15,490 bases of DNA from NCBI GenBank assembly GCA_900547125.1, contig URFU01000047.1, positions 1 to 15,490 on the forward strand, given 5' to 3'. Positions 6,919 to 14,631 of this stretch are shown here, piece after piece. Positions within the stretch are counted from its first letter, which is position 1, and the number at the start of each line of letters is the position of its first letter. This DNA is from an uncultured Collinsella sp. (lineage in GTDB: Bacteria; Actinomycetota; Coriobacteriia; Coriobacteriales; Coriobacteriaceae). The translations under genes and the position numbers were made by a program. The notes under the pieces are model-generated. The model did no database searches, was not told where the DNA came from, and saw nothing but the letters and a program-made list of their open reading frames with translations.

Positions 6919-7314
6919 ATGTCTCACGATATTTGTCCCGACACGGGAGAACCTTGCACTTGCGACGGGTCCGAACCCTGTACCTGCGGTTGCGGTGGCT
7001 GTGGACATACTGCGGAAGAGGAAGCGGCCGCCGCGGCGTATCGTGAGGCACACCGCGAAGGCCCGTCCGGTGATGCCCTCGACCACGAGCGCAAGATTAT
7101 CGTTTCGTTCGATAGCACCTTTGATGTGATGGAATGCGAACAGCTGTGTCTTGCCGCCGGTGTGCCCGGGCGCATCATGCCGCTGCCCGGCTCCATCACT
7201 GCCGGCTGCGGGCTGTGCTGGGCCATGCCGTTCTCGGGCGATGCACTTGCCGCCTTCCGCGCTGCCACCGAAGGCCGCATAACCCCCGCCGACTACCATC
7301 AGCTCGTCCTCTAA
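6919..7314 (+). CDS. DUF3343 (putative Se/S carrier-like) protein with Cys-rich N-terminus
   Basis: The 131-residue protein has two parts. Residues 58-131 resemble DUF3343, the putative Se/S-carrier domain also found fused to TusA in YedF-type selenium proteins. It shows an Ile-Ile-Val-Ser-Phe-Asp-Ser-Thr start, a helix with Cys73 and Cys77, Gly-Val-Pro-Gly-Arg-Ile-Met-Pro-Leu-Pro, and the family Cys-Gly-Leu motif at 97-99, here extended to Cys97-x2-Cys100. The N-terminal 30 residues hold seven cysteines (6, 13, 15, 21, 23, 25, 28), with the unit Glu-Pro-Cys-Thr-Cys occurring twice, which suggests a small metal-, cluster- or selenium-binding segment. Residues 32-50 are Ala/Glu-rich and probably helical. 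No signal peptide or membrane segment is seen. GGAG lies 5 nt before ATG 6919, and the gene is 15 bp after mobA. Its biochemical role is not established; a selenium or sulfur relay is inferred from family and context. Confidence 0.75.
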   Translation: MSHDICPDTGEPCTCDGSEPCTCGCGGCGHTAEEEAAAAAYREAHREGPSGDALDHERKIIVSFDSTFDVMECEQLCLAAGVPGRIMPLPGSITAGCGLCWAMPFSGDALAAFRAATEGRITPADYHQLVL

Positions 7315-7322
7315 CCACCCAC

Positions 7323-7357
7323 ACCACCACAAAAGTGCCTGTCCCCAATGTGGTGGT
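7323..7357. repeat. Hairpin element containing GTGCCTGTCCCC
   Basis: ACCACCACA (7323-7331) pairs perfectly with TGTGGTGGT (7349-7357) around a 17-nt loop with GTGCCTGTCCCC. It lies 8 bp after the DUF3343 gene. It could be a weak terminator, but only a short TTT follows, and the loop motif resembles REP-type dispersed repeats known from many bacteria. A single copy is present here, so repeat status is inferred. Confidence 0.5.
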
Positions 7358-7492
7358 TTGGAACACGTGGACGAAACAGGTTTGAAACACGGGTTTTGCG
7401 CGTCAGACACTCAAAAACGCCTCTACCTGCATCGTAATCAAAACGAAACATCCGCCCGTCGGCTTATGCGAAACTTTGCTGCAACAGTGCGA

Positions 7493-7498
7493 TATTAT
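7493..7498 (+). promoter_or_regulatory. Possible -10 box of gdhA
   Basis: TATTAT matches the -10 consensus at five of six positions, 72 bp before the gdhA start codon. No convincing -35 is seen at the right distance. The rest of the interval 7358-7560 shows no gene or structure I can support. Confidence 0.25.
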
Positions 7499-7570
7499 CC
7501 ATACTCGATAAAGTTCGCGGTGCATAGGGTGCCGCGACCGACATTTTCGTTTCCCATCATTGGAGGAAGC

Positions 7571-8926
7571 ATGAGCTACACGCAGAAAGTTCTCGAAGAG
7601 CTCAAGGCCCGCTATCCCGAGCAGCCTGAGTTCATCCAGGCCGCGACCGAGATCCTCGGCACCATCCAGCCGGCGCTCGACGCCCATCCCGAGTACGAGG
7701 AGGCCGCCCTGCTGGAGCGCCTCGTCGAGCCCGAGCGCATCGTCATGTTCCGTGTTCCCTGGGTCGACGACCAGGGCAAGGTCCAGGTCAACCGCGGTTA
7801 CCGCGTCGAGTTCAACTCTGCCATTGGACCCTATAAGGGCGGTCTGCGCTTTAACCCGACGGTCACTCTGGGTATGCTCAAGTTCCTTGGCCTGGAGCAG
7901 ATCCTCAAGAACAGCCTGACCACCCTGCCCATGGGCGGCGGCAAGGGCGGCTCCGACTTTGACCCCAAGGGCAAGTCCAACAACGAGATCATGCACTTCT
8001 GCCAGTCCTTCATGACCGAGCTCTATCGCCACATCGGCCCCAACACCGACGTTCCCGCCGGCGACCTGGGCGTTGGTGGCCGCGAGGTTGCCTACCTGTT
8101 CGGTCAGTACAAGCGCCTGACCAACGAGTGGACCGGCGTCCTCACCGGCAAGGGCCTCTCCTTTGGCGGCTCGCTCGCCCGTACCGAGGCCACCGGCTAC
8201 GGCCTGGCCTACTTTGTGGACGAGTACCTCAAGAGCCGCGGCGACTCCTTCGAGGGCAAGAACGTCGTCGTTCATGGCTCCGGCAACGTCGCTATCTACG
8301 CCGTCCAGAAGGTCTCCCAGCTCGGCGGCAAGGTGCTGGCCTGCTCCGATACTCACGGCTGGGTCGAGGATCCCGACGGCATCGACTACACCGTGCTCGA
8401 GCACGTCTACAACAAGAAGCGCTCCGGCCACGACAAGGGCGTTACGCTCGCTATGTACGTTGACGAGAAGCCCAACGCCGTGTGGCACGAGGGCGACGGC
8501 CGTGGCGTTTGGCAGCTGCCCTGCGACATCGCGCTGCCCTGCGCTCGCGAGAACACGCTGCTGCTCGAGGACGCCCAGGCGCTCGTCGCCAACGGCTGCA
8601 AGGTGGTCGGCGAGGGCGCGAACATGCCCACGACCATCGAGGCCACGACCTACTTCCAGGAGAACGGCGTTGCCTTTATGCCTGGTAAGGCTGCCAACGC
8701 CGGCGGCGTGCTCGTGTCCGGCCTGGAGATGAGCCAGAATGCCGAGCACCTGTCCTGGACCTTCGAGGAGGTCGACGGCAAGCTCGAGCAGCTCATGCGC
8801 GGCATGTTCCACAACGTGGACGACACCGCCAAGGAGTATGGCCAGGAGGGCAACTTTGTCATGGGCGCTAACATCGCCGGCTTCCTGAAGGTCGCCGACG
8901 CCATGCTCGCCCAGGGCGTCTGCTAA
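7571..8926 (+). CDS. gdhA: NADP-type glutamate dehydrogenase
   Basis: GdhA interconverts 2-oxoglutarate plus ammonium and L-glutamate in the cytoplasm. The 451-residue protein has the size of hexameric bacterial NADP-dependent enzymes (E. coli 447). The substrate site is intact: Pro-Tyr-Lys89-Gly-Gly, Lys113, catalytic Lys125 in Gly-Gly-Gly-Lys-Gly-Gly, and Asp165 in Pro-Ala-Gly-Asp-Leu-Gly-Val-Gly-Gly-Arg-Glu. The Rossmann domain shows Gly-Ser-Gly-Asn-Val-Ala near 236-241 and Gly-Glu-Gly-Ala-Asn-Met-Pro-Thr near 352-359. ATG 7571 follows GGAGG with a 4-nt spacer; the frame is open upstream to 7358 but without family sequence. Codon use is strongly C-ending, suggesting high expression. It stands alone between hairpins and has no evident link to the selenium genes. 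NADP over NAD preference is inferred from overall resemblance. Confidence 0.95.
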   Translation: MSYTQKVLEELKARYPEQPEFIQAATEILGTIQPALDAHPEYEEAALLERLVEPERIVMFRVPWVDDQGKVQVNRGYRVEFNSAIGPYKGGLRFNPTVTLGMLKFLGLEQILKNSLTTLPMGGGKGGSDFDPKGKSNNEIMHFCQSFMTELYRHIGPNTDVPAGDLGVGGREVAYLFGQYKRLTNEWTGVLTGKGLSFGGSLARTEATGYGLAYFVDEYLKSRGDSFEGKNVVVHGSGNVAIYAVQKVSQLGGKVLACSDTHGWVEDPDGIDYTVLEHVYNKKRSGHDKGVTLAMYVDEKPNAVWHEGDGRGVWQLPCDIALPCARENTLLLEDAQALVANGCKVVGEGANMPTTIEATTYFQENGVAFMPGKAANAGGVLVSGLEMSQNAEHLSWTFEEVDGKLEQLMRGMFHNVDDTAKEYGQEGNFVMGANIAGFLKVADAMLAQGVC

Positions 8927-8961
8927 ATCTTCGCTCGATATAGAATCGCAGAAGGATCCAA

Positions 8962-8985
8962 CCCATCTTGGCTGGGAGCTTTTTT
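8962..8985 (+). terminator. Probable weak terminator of gdhA
   Basis: CCCA (8962-8965) and TGGG (8973-8976) form a short stem with a 7-nt loop, followed by AGC and TTTTTT (8980-8985). GGATC (8954-8958) and GATCC (8986-8990) could form an outer pairing. The stem is short, but the U-tract and position, 35 bp after the stop codon, fit. Confidence 0.45.
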
Positions 8986-9048
8986 GATCCGAAGGGGACG
9001 GAGGAAAACGGATCATTTCCCTCGGCCCTCTGCCGGCCGCCCCTTAAG

Positions 9049-9111
9049 TTGCGGTGAAATACGGACTGTTTGTCGGGCTTAGGGCGCCCAACAGTCCGTA
9101 TTTCACCGCAA
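9049..9111. repeat. Long perfect hairpin repeat, copy 2
   Basis: A perfect 22-bp stem pairs 9049-9070 with 9090-9111 around a 19-nt loop. The outer arm AGTTGCGGTGAAATA (9047-9061) is identical to copy 1 at 5896-5910. The inner arm, CGGACTGTT, is unrelated to copy 1's GTTCC but is fully complementary to its own partner. Both loops contain GGCTT. No T-rich tract follows on either strand, so it is not a standard terminator. It fills most of the 270-bp gap between gdhA and the hydroxylase genes. Confidence 0.9.
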
Positions 9112-9163
9112 GTTATGGATGGGAGGGAGGTTTTTGTGCTGTGGAAGGTCGCGGCCCCTCGTT

Positions 9164-9172
9164 TGGTACACT
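9164..9172 (+). promoter_or_regulatory. Possible extended -10 promoter of the molybdenum hydroxylase genes
   Basis: TGG followed by TACACT (9167-9172, four of six matches) forms an extended -10 pattern 36 bp before the proposed GTG start. No good -35 is visible. Confidence 0.3.
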
Positions 9173-9208
9173 TAAAAGTACTGGACAAGTGAAGAGATGG
9201 GGGAGAAC

Positions 9209-10111
9209 GTGCTCAAGTTCGGTACCTACGTCCGTGTTGGAAACACGACCGAAGCCTATGAGCTCTTACAGAAGAACCGCAACAACAAGATTGTGGGCGG
9301 CGGCATCTGGATGCGCCTGGGCTCGCGTCGCGTGGCGACTGCGATTGACCTTTCGGCCTGCGGGCTCGATCAGATCGAGGAGACCGATACCGAGTTTCGC
9401 ATCGGTGCCATGTGCACGCTGCGCCAGCTCGAGCGCCATGGCGGGCTCAACGCGCTTGTCAACCATGTCTTTGAGTTCGCCGTCCACGATATCGTGGGCG
9501 TGCAGCTGCGCAATACCGCCACGGTAGGCGGCAGCATCTACGGTCGCTTTGGCTTCTCGGACGTGCTCTCGGCCTTTTTGACGCTCGATTCCTATGTTGA
9601 GCTGACGGGCGCCGGCCGCGTGTCGCTCGCCGAGTTCGTGGACATGGGCTACGTGCGCGACGTGATCGAGCATGTCGTGGTCGTTAAGCACGACTACCGC
9701 GCAAGCTACGAGGCCGTGCGCAAGGCCGCGACCGACTTCCCCTCCTTAAACGTCACCGCCGCCTGGTGGGACAACTCCTGGCATGTCACCGTGGGTGCCC
9801 GCCCGTTGCGCGCGACCCTGCTGCAGGGCGAGGCATGCGGCCTTACCGCCGAACAGCCTTCCGAGGACGAGCTGCGCGCCCTGGCCGCGTCCGTGCGTGC
9901 CCTGAGCTACGGCACCAACCTGTGGGGCTCGGCCGACTACCGCCGCCGCATCTCGGCGCCGCTGGCGATTCAGGCCGTGCGCCGCGCCGCCGGCATCGAG
10001 CTTTCGGCCGCGCTTGCCCGCGAGCTCGAGGGCGTGCAGATTCCTAAGTTTGCCACGGACGAGTATTCCTGCCGCCGCGTGCCCGGCGTCGATTCTAGCG
10101 AGGTGCGTTAA
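9209..10111 (+). CDS. Molybdenum hydroxylase FAD-binding subunit (xanthine dehydrogenase family)
   Basis: The 300-residue protein is the FAD (middle) subunit of a xanthine dehydrogenase-type enzyme; it passes electrons from the iron-sulfur clusters to NAD or another acceptor. The first FAD loop is Ile-Val-Gly-Gly-Gly-Ile-Trp (28-34). The second is Arg-Asn-Thr-Ala-Thr-Val-Gly-Gly-Ser-Ile (101-110), followed by Phe-Ser-Asp-Val-Leu and Leu-Asp (117-127). The C-terminal domain begins near 160. There is no extra [4Fe-4S] insertion of the 4-hydroxybenzoyl-CoA reductase kind. I chose GTG 9209 because GGGGGAG lies just upstream and the protein then begins Leu-Lys-Phe, as is common in the family; ATG 9197 in the same frame is the alternative and has a weaker site. 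The stop overlaps the next start (TAATG). E. coli YgfM is a similar partner subunit. Confidence 0.85.
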   Translation: MLKFGTYVRVGNTTEAYELLQKNRNNKIVGGGIWMRLGSRRVATAIDLSACGLDQIEETDTEFRIGAMCTLRQLERHGGLNALVNHVFEFAVHDIVGVQLRNTATVGGSIYGRFGFSDVLSAFLTLDSYVELTGAGRVSLAEFVDMGYVRDVIEHVVVVKHDYRASYEAVRKAATDFPSLNVTAAWWDNSWHVTVGARPLRATLLQGEACGLTAEQPSEDELRALAASVRALSYGTNLWGSADYRRRISAPLAIQAVRRAAGIELSAALARELEGVQIPKFATDEYSCRRVPGVDSSEVR

Positions 10112-12942
10112 TGGCTGCCAAACTCATCGATCTTTCCTTTACACTCAACGGCCGCAAGGTCAAGGTTCAGATTGCCCCCGACACCATGCTCTTTGCGCTG
10201 CTGCGCGAGCAGGGTTGCGCATCGGTGCGCTGTGCCTGCGAGACCACCAACTGCGGCCTGTGCACGGTGTGGCTCGACGGCGACCCGGTGCTGAGCTGCT
10301 CGGTTCCTGCCGCCCGTGTTGAGGGCCACACCATCACCACGCTCGAGGGCCTCAAGGCCGAGTCCGAGGCACTGGCCCGTGCGATGGCTGCCGAAGGCGC
10401 CGAGCAGTGCGGTTTTTGCGCCCCCGGCCTCATCATGAACGTGTTGGCGCTTGCCCGCGCCGCCAAGGAGGACCCGAGCCTCGTCGCCACGCGCGAGGAG
10501 CTCTCGCGCCAGCTCGCCGGCAACCTCTGCCGTTGCAGCGGCTACGAGAGCCAGCTGCGCGCTATCGTGCACTTTCTTAACGAGTCCGGCGTGCAGGTGG
10601 GCTTTGAGATGCCCGAGCTGCCGGTCAATAACACCAGCTGCGACGGTGTCTCGTACAAGCAGATCACCCACAAGCAGCCCAAAAAGGACTCGAAGGCCCT
10701 GCTCGAGGGGCGTCCCGTCTACACGGGCGACCTGGTGCCCGCCGGCGCCCTGATCGTCAAGCTCAAACGCAGCCCCTATGCCCGCGCCAAGATCCGTTCC
10801 ATCGATACGTCGCGCGCCCTGAAGGTGCCCGGCGTGGTGGGCGTCTACACCTACGAGGACGTGCCCAAGCGCCGCTTTACCATCGCCGGCCAGAGCTATC
10901 CGCAGCCGAGTCCCTACGACCGCCTGATTCTCGAGAACCTGGTGCGCTACCAAAACGAGGAGGTGGCGATCGTCGCCGCCGAGACCGAGGAGGCCGCCGA
11001 CAAGGCACTCAAGCTCATCAAGGTCGACTATGAGGTGCTCGAGCCCCTGCTCGACTTTACCCAGGCGCTCGATAACGACATCGTGGTCCACCCCGAGGGC
11101 GACGTGACCTTTATGTTCCCGCAGGGCGGCGACGTTGCTCGCAACTTGGTGTGCAGCGGTACCAGCGATTTTGGCGACTTGGACGAAGCGTTTGCCCAGA
11201 GCGACATTGTCTTTGAGCGCACCTACACCAGCCAGGCTACGCAGACTGCGCCCATGGAGACCTTCCGCGCTTTCGCGACGACCGACGCTTTTGGGCGCAT
11301 CTCGGTGACCACCTCTACACAGGTGCCCTTCCACGTGCGCCGCATGGTCGCGCAGTCGCTCGACATTCCGCAGTCGCAGGTGCAGGTCATCAAGCCGCGC
11401 ATCGGTGGCGGCTTTGGCTCCAAGCAGACGGGCTGCTGCGAGATCTTCGTGGCGTTCGTCACCCAGCAGACCGGCCGTCCGAGCTATTGCTGCTACACCC
11501 GTGAGGAGACCATCACTGCAGGCAACTCGCGCCACCAGATGCAGATGACCGTTAAGCTGGGCGCTATGAACGACGGCACCATCACGGCCATCGACCTGCA
11601 CACGCTGTCCAACGCCGGTGCGTATGGCGAGCACGCCACCACGACGATTGGCCTTTCGGGGCACAAGAGCCTGCCCATCTACAACCATGTGAAGGCGAGC
11701 CGCTTTAGCTGGGACGCCGTCTACACCAATACCAACCGCGGCGGCGCGTATCGCGGCTACGGTGCCACTCAGGGCCAGTTTGCCGTGGAGAGCGCCGTCA
11801 ACGAGCTTGCCGACATGCTGCACATTGACCCTGCCGATCAGCGCCTTAAGAACATCCTGCGCGAGGGCGAGATCATGCCGCAGTACTACAACGAGAAGCT
11901 CAACGCCTGCGCACTCGACCGCTGCCTGCTGCGCGCAATGGACATGATCGGTTGGCGCGACAAGCCGCTGGCCGTGGACCTGGGCGACCGCGTGCGCGCC
12001 CTGGGCTGCGCGCTCACCATGCAGGGCTCGGGCATTTCCAACGTGGACATCGCCGGCATCGACATGCGCCTGGAAGAGGACGGCTTCATTACCATCGGCA
12101 CCGGCGCCACCGATAACGGCATGGGCGTCGATACAATCCTGGCGCAGATTGCCGCCGAGGAGCTGGGCGTGGAGAGTTCGATGATCGTGGTGCGCGGCGT
12201 GGACACCGATGTGTCGCCGTTTGACGCCGGCTCGTACGCGAGCTCGGGTACGTACGTGACGGGTCTTGCCGCCAAGAACGCCGCGACCGAGCTGCGCGAG
12301 AAGATCTGCGCCAAGGCCGCCCAGATGTGGGTCGTGGACGCCGCCGACGTGGTCTTCGATGGCCAATACGTGCGCCTGTCCGACGAGCGTGTCGCGCGCG
12401 AGCAGAATCGCTACCTCACGCTGCGCGACTTTGCCAACCTGTGCGTCAAGAACATCGCGGGCGGCGACGCGCTCACGTCGCACGCCTCTGCCTGCCTGCC
12501 CGTTTCGCCCCCGCCGTTTATGGCCGGCATTGCCGAGGTCGAGGTCGACAAGGCTACCGGCAAGGTGACTGTGGTGGACTATGCGGCGGCCGTTGACTGC
12601 GGCACCGTGATCAACGAGGCGCTCGCGCGTGTCCAGGCCGAGGGCGGCATTGCCCAGGGTATCGGCCACGCTCTCTACGAGATCGTCGAGCATGATGACC
12701 GCGGCCGTCTGCGCACCGGCAACTTTATGAGCTACAAGCTGCCCACGCGCCTGGATATCGGCAGCATTCGCGTGGCCTTTGAGCCGAGCTACGAGCCGAC
12801 GGGCCCGTTTGGCGCCAAGTCGATCGGCGAGGTCGTCATCAACACGCCGCTCGCCGCCGTGGCCTCGGCCGTGGCACACGCCACCGGACATCAGGTTCGC
12901 TCGCTGCCCATCACGCCCGAGAAGGCCCTGCTGGGGGAGTAG
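10111..12942 (+). CDS. Fused [2Fe-2S]/molybdopterin subunit of a xanthine dehydrogenase-family hydroxylase (XdhD-like)
   Basis: The 943-residue protein joins two usual subunits. Residues 1-165 hold both [2Fe-2S] clusters: Cys43, Cys48, Cys51, Cys63, and Cys100, Cys103, Cys140, Cys142. Residues from about 195 form the Mo-binding part, with Gly-Gly-Gly-Phe-Gly-Ser-Lys near 431-437, Gly-Ala-Tyr-Arg-Gly-Tyr-Gly near 548-554 and the catalytic glutamate Glu907 in Ile-Gly-Glu. All expected ligands and the base are present. The family hydroxylates purines or other N-heterocycles and aldehydes with water as oxygen source; the substrate here is unknown. Fused architecture and length (E. coli XdhD 956) point to the XdhD or selenium-dependent hydroxylase branch, and the nearby selenium genes fit, but labile selenium use is inference. 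It is cytoplasmic, with no signal peptide. It is coupled to the FAD gene and ends before a strong terminator. Confidence 0.85.
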   Translation: MAAKLIDLSFTLNGRKVKVQIAPDTMLFALLREQGCASVRCACETTNCGLCTVWLDGDPVLSCSVPAARVEGHTITTLEGLKAESEALARAMAAEGAEQCGFCAPGLIMNVLALARAAKEDPSLVATREELSRQLAGNLCRCSGYESQLRAIVHFLNESGVQVGFEMPELPVNNTSCDGVSYKQITHKQPKKDSKALLEGRPVYTGDLVPAGALIVKLKRSPYARAKIRSIDTSRALKVPGVVGVYTYEDVPKRRFTIAGQSYPQPSPYDRLILENLVRYQNEEVAIVAAETEEAADKALKLIKVDYEVLEPLLDFTQALDNDIVVHPEGDVTFMFPQGGDVARNLVCSGTSDFGDLDEAFAQSDIVFERTYTSQATQTAPMETFRAFATTDAFGRISVTTSTQVPFHVRRMVAQSLDIPQSQVQVIKPRIGGGFGSKQTGCCEIFVAFVTQQTGRPSYCCYTREETITAGNSRHQMQMTVKLGAMNDGTITAIDLHTLSNAGAYGEHATTTIGLSGHKSLPIYNHVKASRFSWDAVYTNTNRGGAYRGYGATQGQFAVESAVNELADMLHIDPADQRLKNILREGEIMPQYYNEKLNACALDRCLLRAMDMIGWRDKPLAVDLGDRVRALGCALTMQGSGISNVDIAGIDMRLEEDGFITIGTGATDNGMGVDTILAQIAAEELGVESSMIVVRGVDTDVSPFDAGSYASSGTYVTGLAAKNAATELREKICAKAAQMWVVDAADVVFDGQYVRLSDERVAREQNRYLTLRDFANLCVKNIAGGDALTSHASACLPVSPPPFMAGIAEVEVDKATGKVTVVDYAAAVDCGTVINEALARVQAEGGIAQGIGHALYEIVEHDDRGRLRTGNFMSYKLPTRLDIGSIRVAFEPSYEPTGPFGAKSIGEVVINTPLAAVASAVAHATGHQVRSLPITPEKALLGE

Positions 12943-12966
12943 CGGGTCAGCGAACAAGTCGTAATT

Positions 12967-12996
12967 GGCGGGGCGGGGCAACTCGCCCCGCCTTTT
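12967..12996 (+). terminator. Intrinsic terminator of the hydroxylase operon
   Basis: GGCGGGGCG (12967-12975) pairs perfectly with CGCCCCGCC (12984-12992), loop of 8 nt, followed by TTTT (12993-12996). It begins 25 bp after the stop codon. Confidence 0.85.
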
Positions 12997-13082
12997 GCAC
13001 TCATGGTGAGGTCGTGAGCCTGTAAAACGTGTGCGTGCGCTTGCCGTTCGTATCTGCTATCATTCCTAGTCTGTGCGCTCAT

Positions 13083-13166
13083 GCGGGCGTGGCGGAATTG
13101 GCAGACGCGCCAGATTTAGGTTCTGGTGGGATTCCCGTGAAGGTTCGAGTCCTTTCGCCCGCACCA
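13083..13166 (+). tRNA. tRNA-Leu (anticodon UAG)
   Basis: This 84-nt gene has acceptor GCGGGCG (13083-13089) with CGCCCGC (13156-13162), discriminator A and encoded CCA (13164-13166). The anticodon stem CCAGA/TCTGG (13110-13114 with 13122-13126) encloses TAG at 13117-13119. A class II variable arm and the T loop GGTTCGAGTCC follow. It reads CUA and, by wobble, other CUN leucine codons. tig starts 88 bp downstream; no terminator is evident between them, so readthrough is possible. TTGCAT (13204-13209) and GATAAG (13228-13233), 18 bp apart, may be a weak tig promoter. Confidence 0.96.
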
Positions 13167-13253
13167 ACGCACCCGCGTCGGCTTATGCCCTCGCGACGCT
13201 TGTTGCATAAAGGTACCAGCACCTCAGATAAGCTGGGCAGTATGAGGAGGAAC

Positions 13254-14555
13254 GTGTTGAACATCACCGCTTCTGACGTCAAGGACGCCAAGCTCACCGC
13301 TACGGTCACCATCCCGGCCGCCGACGTCGACGCCGCGATCAAGAAGGCCTACAAGGACACCGCCAAGAAGTACCGCTTCCCGGGCTTCCGCGCCGGTAAG
13401 GCCCCCCGTCCGGTCATCGACTCCGCTCTTGGCGCCGAGGCTACCCTCGCTCAGGCCACCAACGACCTGATCGCCGCCAACGAGCCCGCCGTCCACAACG
13501 AGCTGGACATCGTCCCCACCAAGAACGGTGACAACAAGGAGCTCGACCTCGCCAAGGATCACGAGGACTACACCTACACCGTCGAGTTCTCCCTGCGTCC
13601 CGCCGCTGAGCTCTCCTCCTTCGACGCTGTCGAGATCGAGATGCCCCCCGCGGAGGTCACCGAGTCCGAGATCAACAACCAGGTCGAGATGCTTCTCAAC
13701 TACCGTGCCACCTTCGAGGACGTCGAGGGTCGCGCCGTCGAGGCCGAGGACTACGTCACCGTCGCCCTCAAGGCCGTCGAGAACGCCGACAACTTTGCCG
13801 CCGAGGGCCGCATGCTCATCGCCGGTAGCGACAGCAACCCCAAGGAGTTCAACGAGGCCCTGATCGGTGCCAACGTTGACGACGTCAAGACCGTCACCTG
13901 GACCGACGAGGTCGAGGAGGGCGAGGAGGCCGAGACCCACACCGTCGAGGTCACCGTCAAGGGCATCAAGGTCCGCAACACCCCCGAGCTCACCGACGAG
14001 CTTGTCAAGTCCGACTTTGGCTTCGACAGCATTGACGCTATGCGCGACGCTATCAAGATCGAGATCGAGCAGGACAAGGCTTCCCGCCTCCCGGCCGAGA
14101 AGGAGAACCGTTGCGTCTCCGCTCTCGCCGAGCGCCTGCAGCTCGACGAGATGGACGCCGACTACGAGCAGTCCGTCTTTGAGGAGCTTGGCCAGAACTT
14201 CCTGTCCAACCTCGCTGCCCGCGGCATGACGCTGGACACCTGGCTGCCCGCTTCCGGCCTGACCATGGAGCAGTTCATCGGCGACCTGCACAAGCAGGCC
14301 AACGACGTCGCCCGTGAGTCCCTGGCTCTCGACGCCCTCGCCCGCGAGCTCAAGATCGAGGTCACCGAGGACGACATCAACGCCGAGTTCGAGAAGGCCG
14401 GCGTCAAGGACGTCGAGGCTTCCAAGGCTGAGTTCATCGCCGACGGCCGCATGCCTGCCGTCCGTGAGTCCATCCGTCGCTCCAAGGCCGTCGACCACCT
14501 GGTCGAGAACGCTAAGGTGACCGAGGTCGACGAGACCGCCAAGGACGCCGAGTAA
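13254..14555 (+). CDS. tig: Trigger factor, ribosome-associated chaperone and prolyl isomerase
   Basis: Trigger factor binds the ribosomal exit tunnel through protein L23 and shields nascent chains. The 433-residue protein has the N-terminal ribosome-binding domain with the signature Pro-Gly-Phe-Arg-Ala-Gly-Lys-Ala-Pro near 43-51, an FKBP-type PPIase domain near 155-245 and a helical C-terminal substrate-binding domain. The PPIase part is acidic and divergent. The start is ambiguous. AGGAGG (13245-13250) serves GTG 13254 (3-nt spacer) or TTG 13257 (6-nt spacer, giving the family-like Met-Asn-Ile-Thr); ATG 13242 overlaps the site and is less likely. Codons are strongly C-ending, as expected for an abundant protein. 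The order tig-clpP-clpX is conserved across many bacteria. Confidence 0.93.
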   Translation: MLNITASDVKDAKLTATVTIPAADVDAAIKKAYKDTAKKYRFPGFRAGKAPRPVIDSALGAEATLAQATNDLIAANEPAVHNELDIVPTKNGDNKELDLAKDHEDYTYTVEFSLRPAAELSSFDAVEIEMPPAEVTESEINNQVEMLLNYRATFEDVEGRAVEAEDYVTVALKAVENADNFAAEGRMLIAGSDSNPKEFNEALIGANVDDVKTVTWTDEVEEGEEAETHTVEVTVKGIKVRNTPELTDELVKSDFGFDSIDAMRDAIKIEIEQDKASRLPAEKENRCVSALAERLQLDEMDADYEQSVFEELGQNFLSNLAARGMTLDTWLPASGLTMEQFIGDLHKQANDVARESLALDALARELKIEVTEDDINAEFEKAGVKDVEASKAEFIADGRMPAVRESIRRSKAVDHLVENAKVTEVDETAKDAE

Positions 14556-14631
14556 TTCTCGCCACCTTGCCCGCGAGCGCATGCGTGCGCCCGTGATGGG
14601 GTAAAGTTATACACCGGTTATCCGGTTGCTT

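Noticed and set aside
10108..12981. A 957-codon open frame on the - strand opposite the hydroxylase large subunit
   Set aside because: It is the codon-bias shadow of the + strand gene: low-complexity His/Arg/Gly/Ala-rich translation with no domain, while the + frame has every catalytic motif of its family.
13224..14582. A 452-codon Gly/Leu/Val/Asp-rich open frame on the - strand opposite tig
   Set aside because: Its repeat-like composition comes from the strong C-ending codon bias of tig; trigger factor motifs are clear on the + strand.
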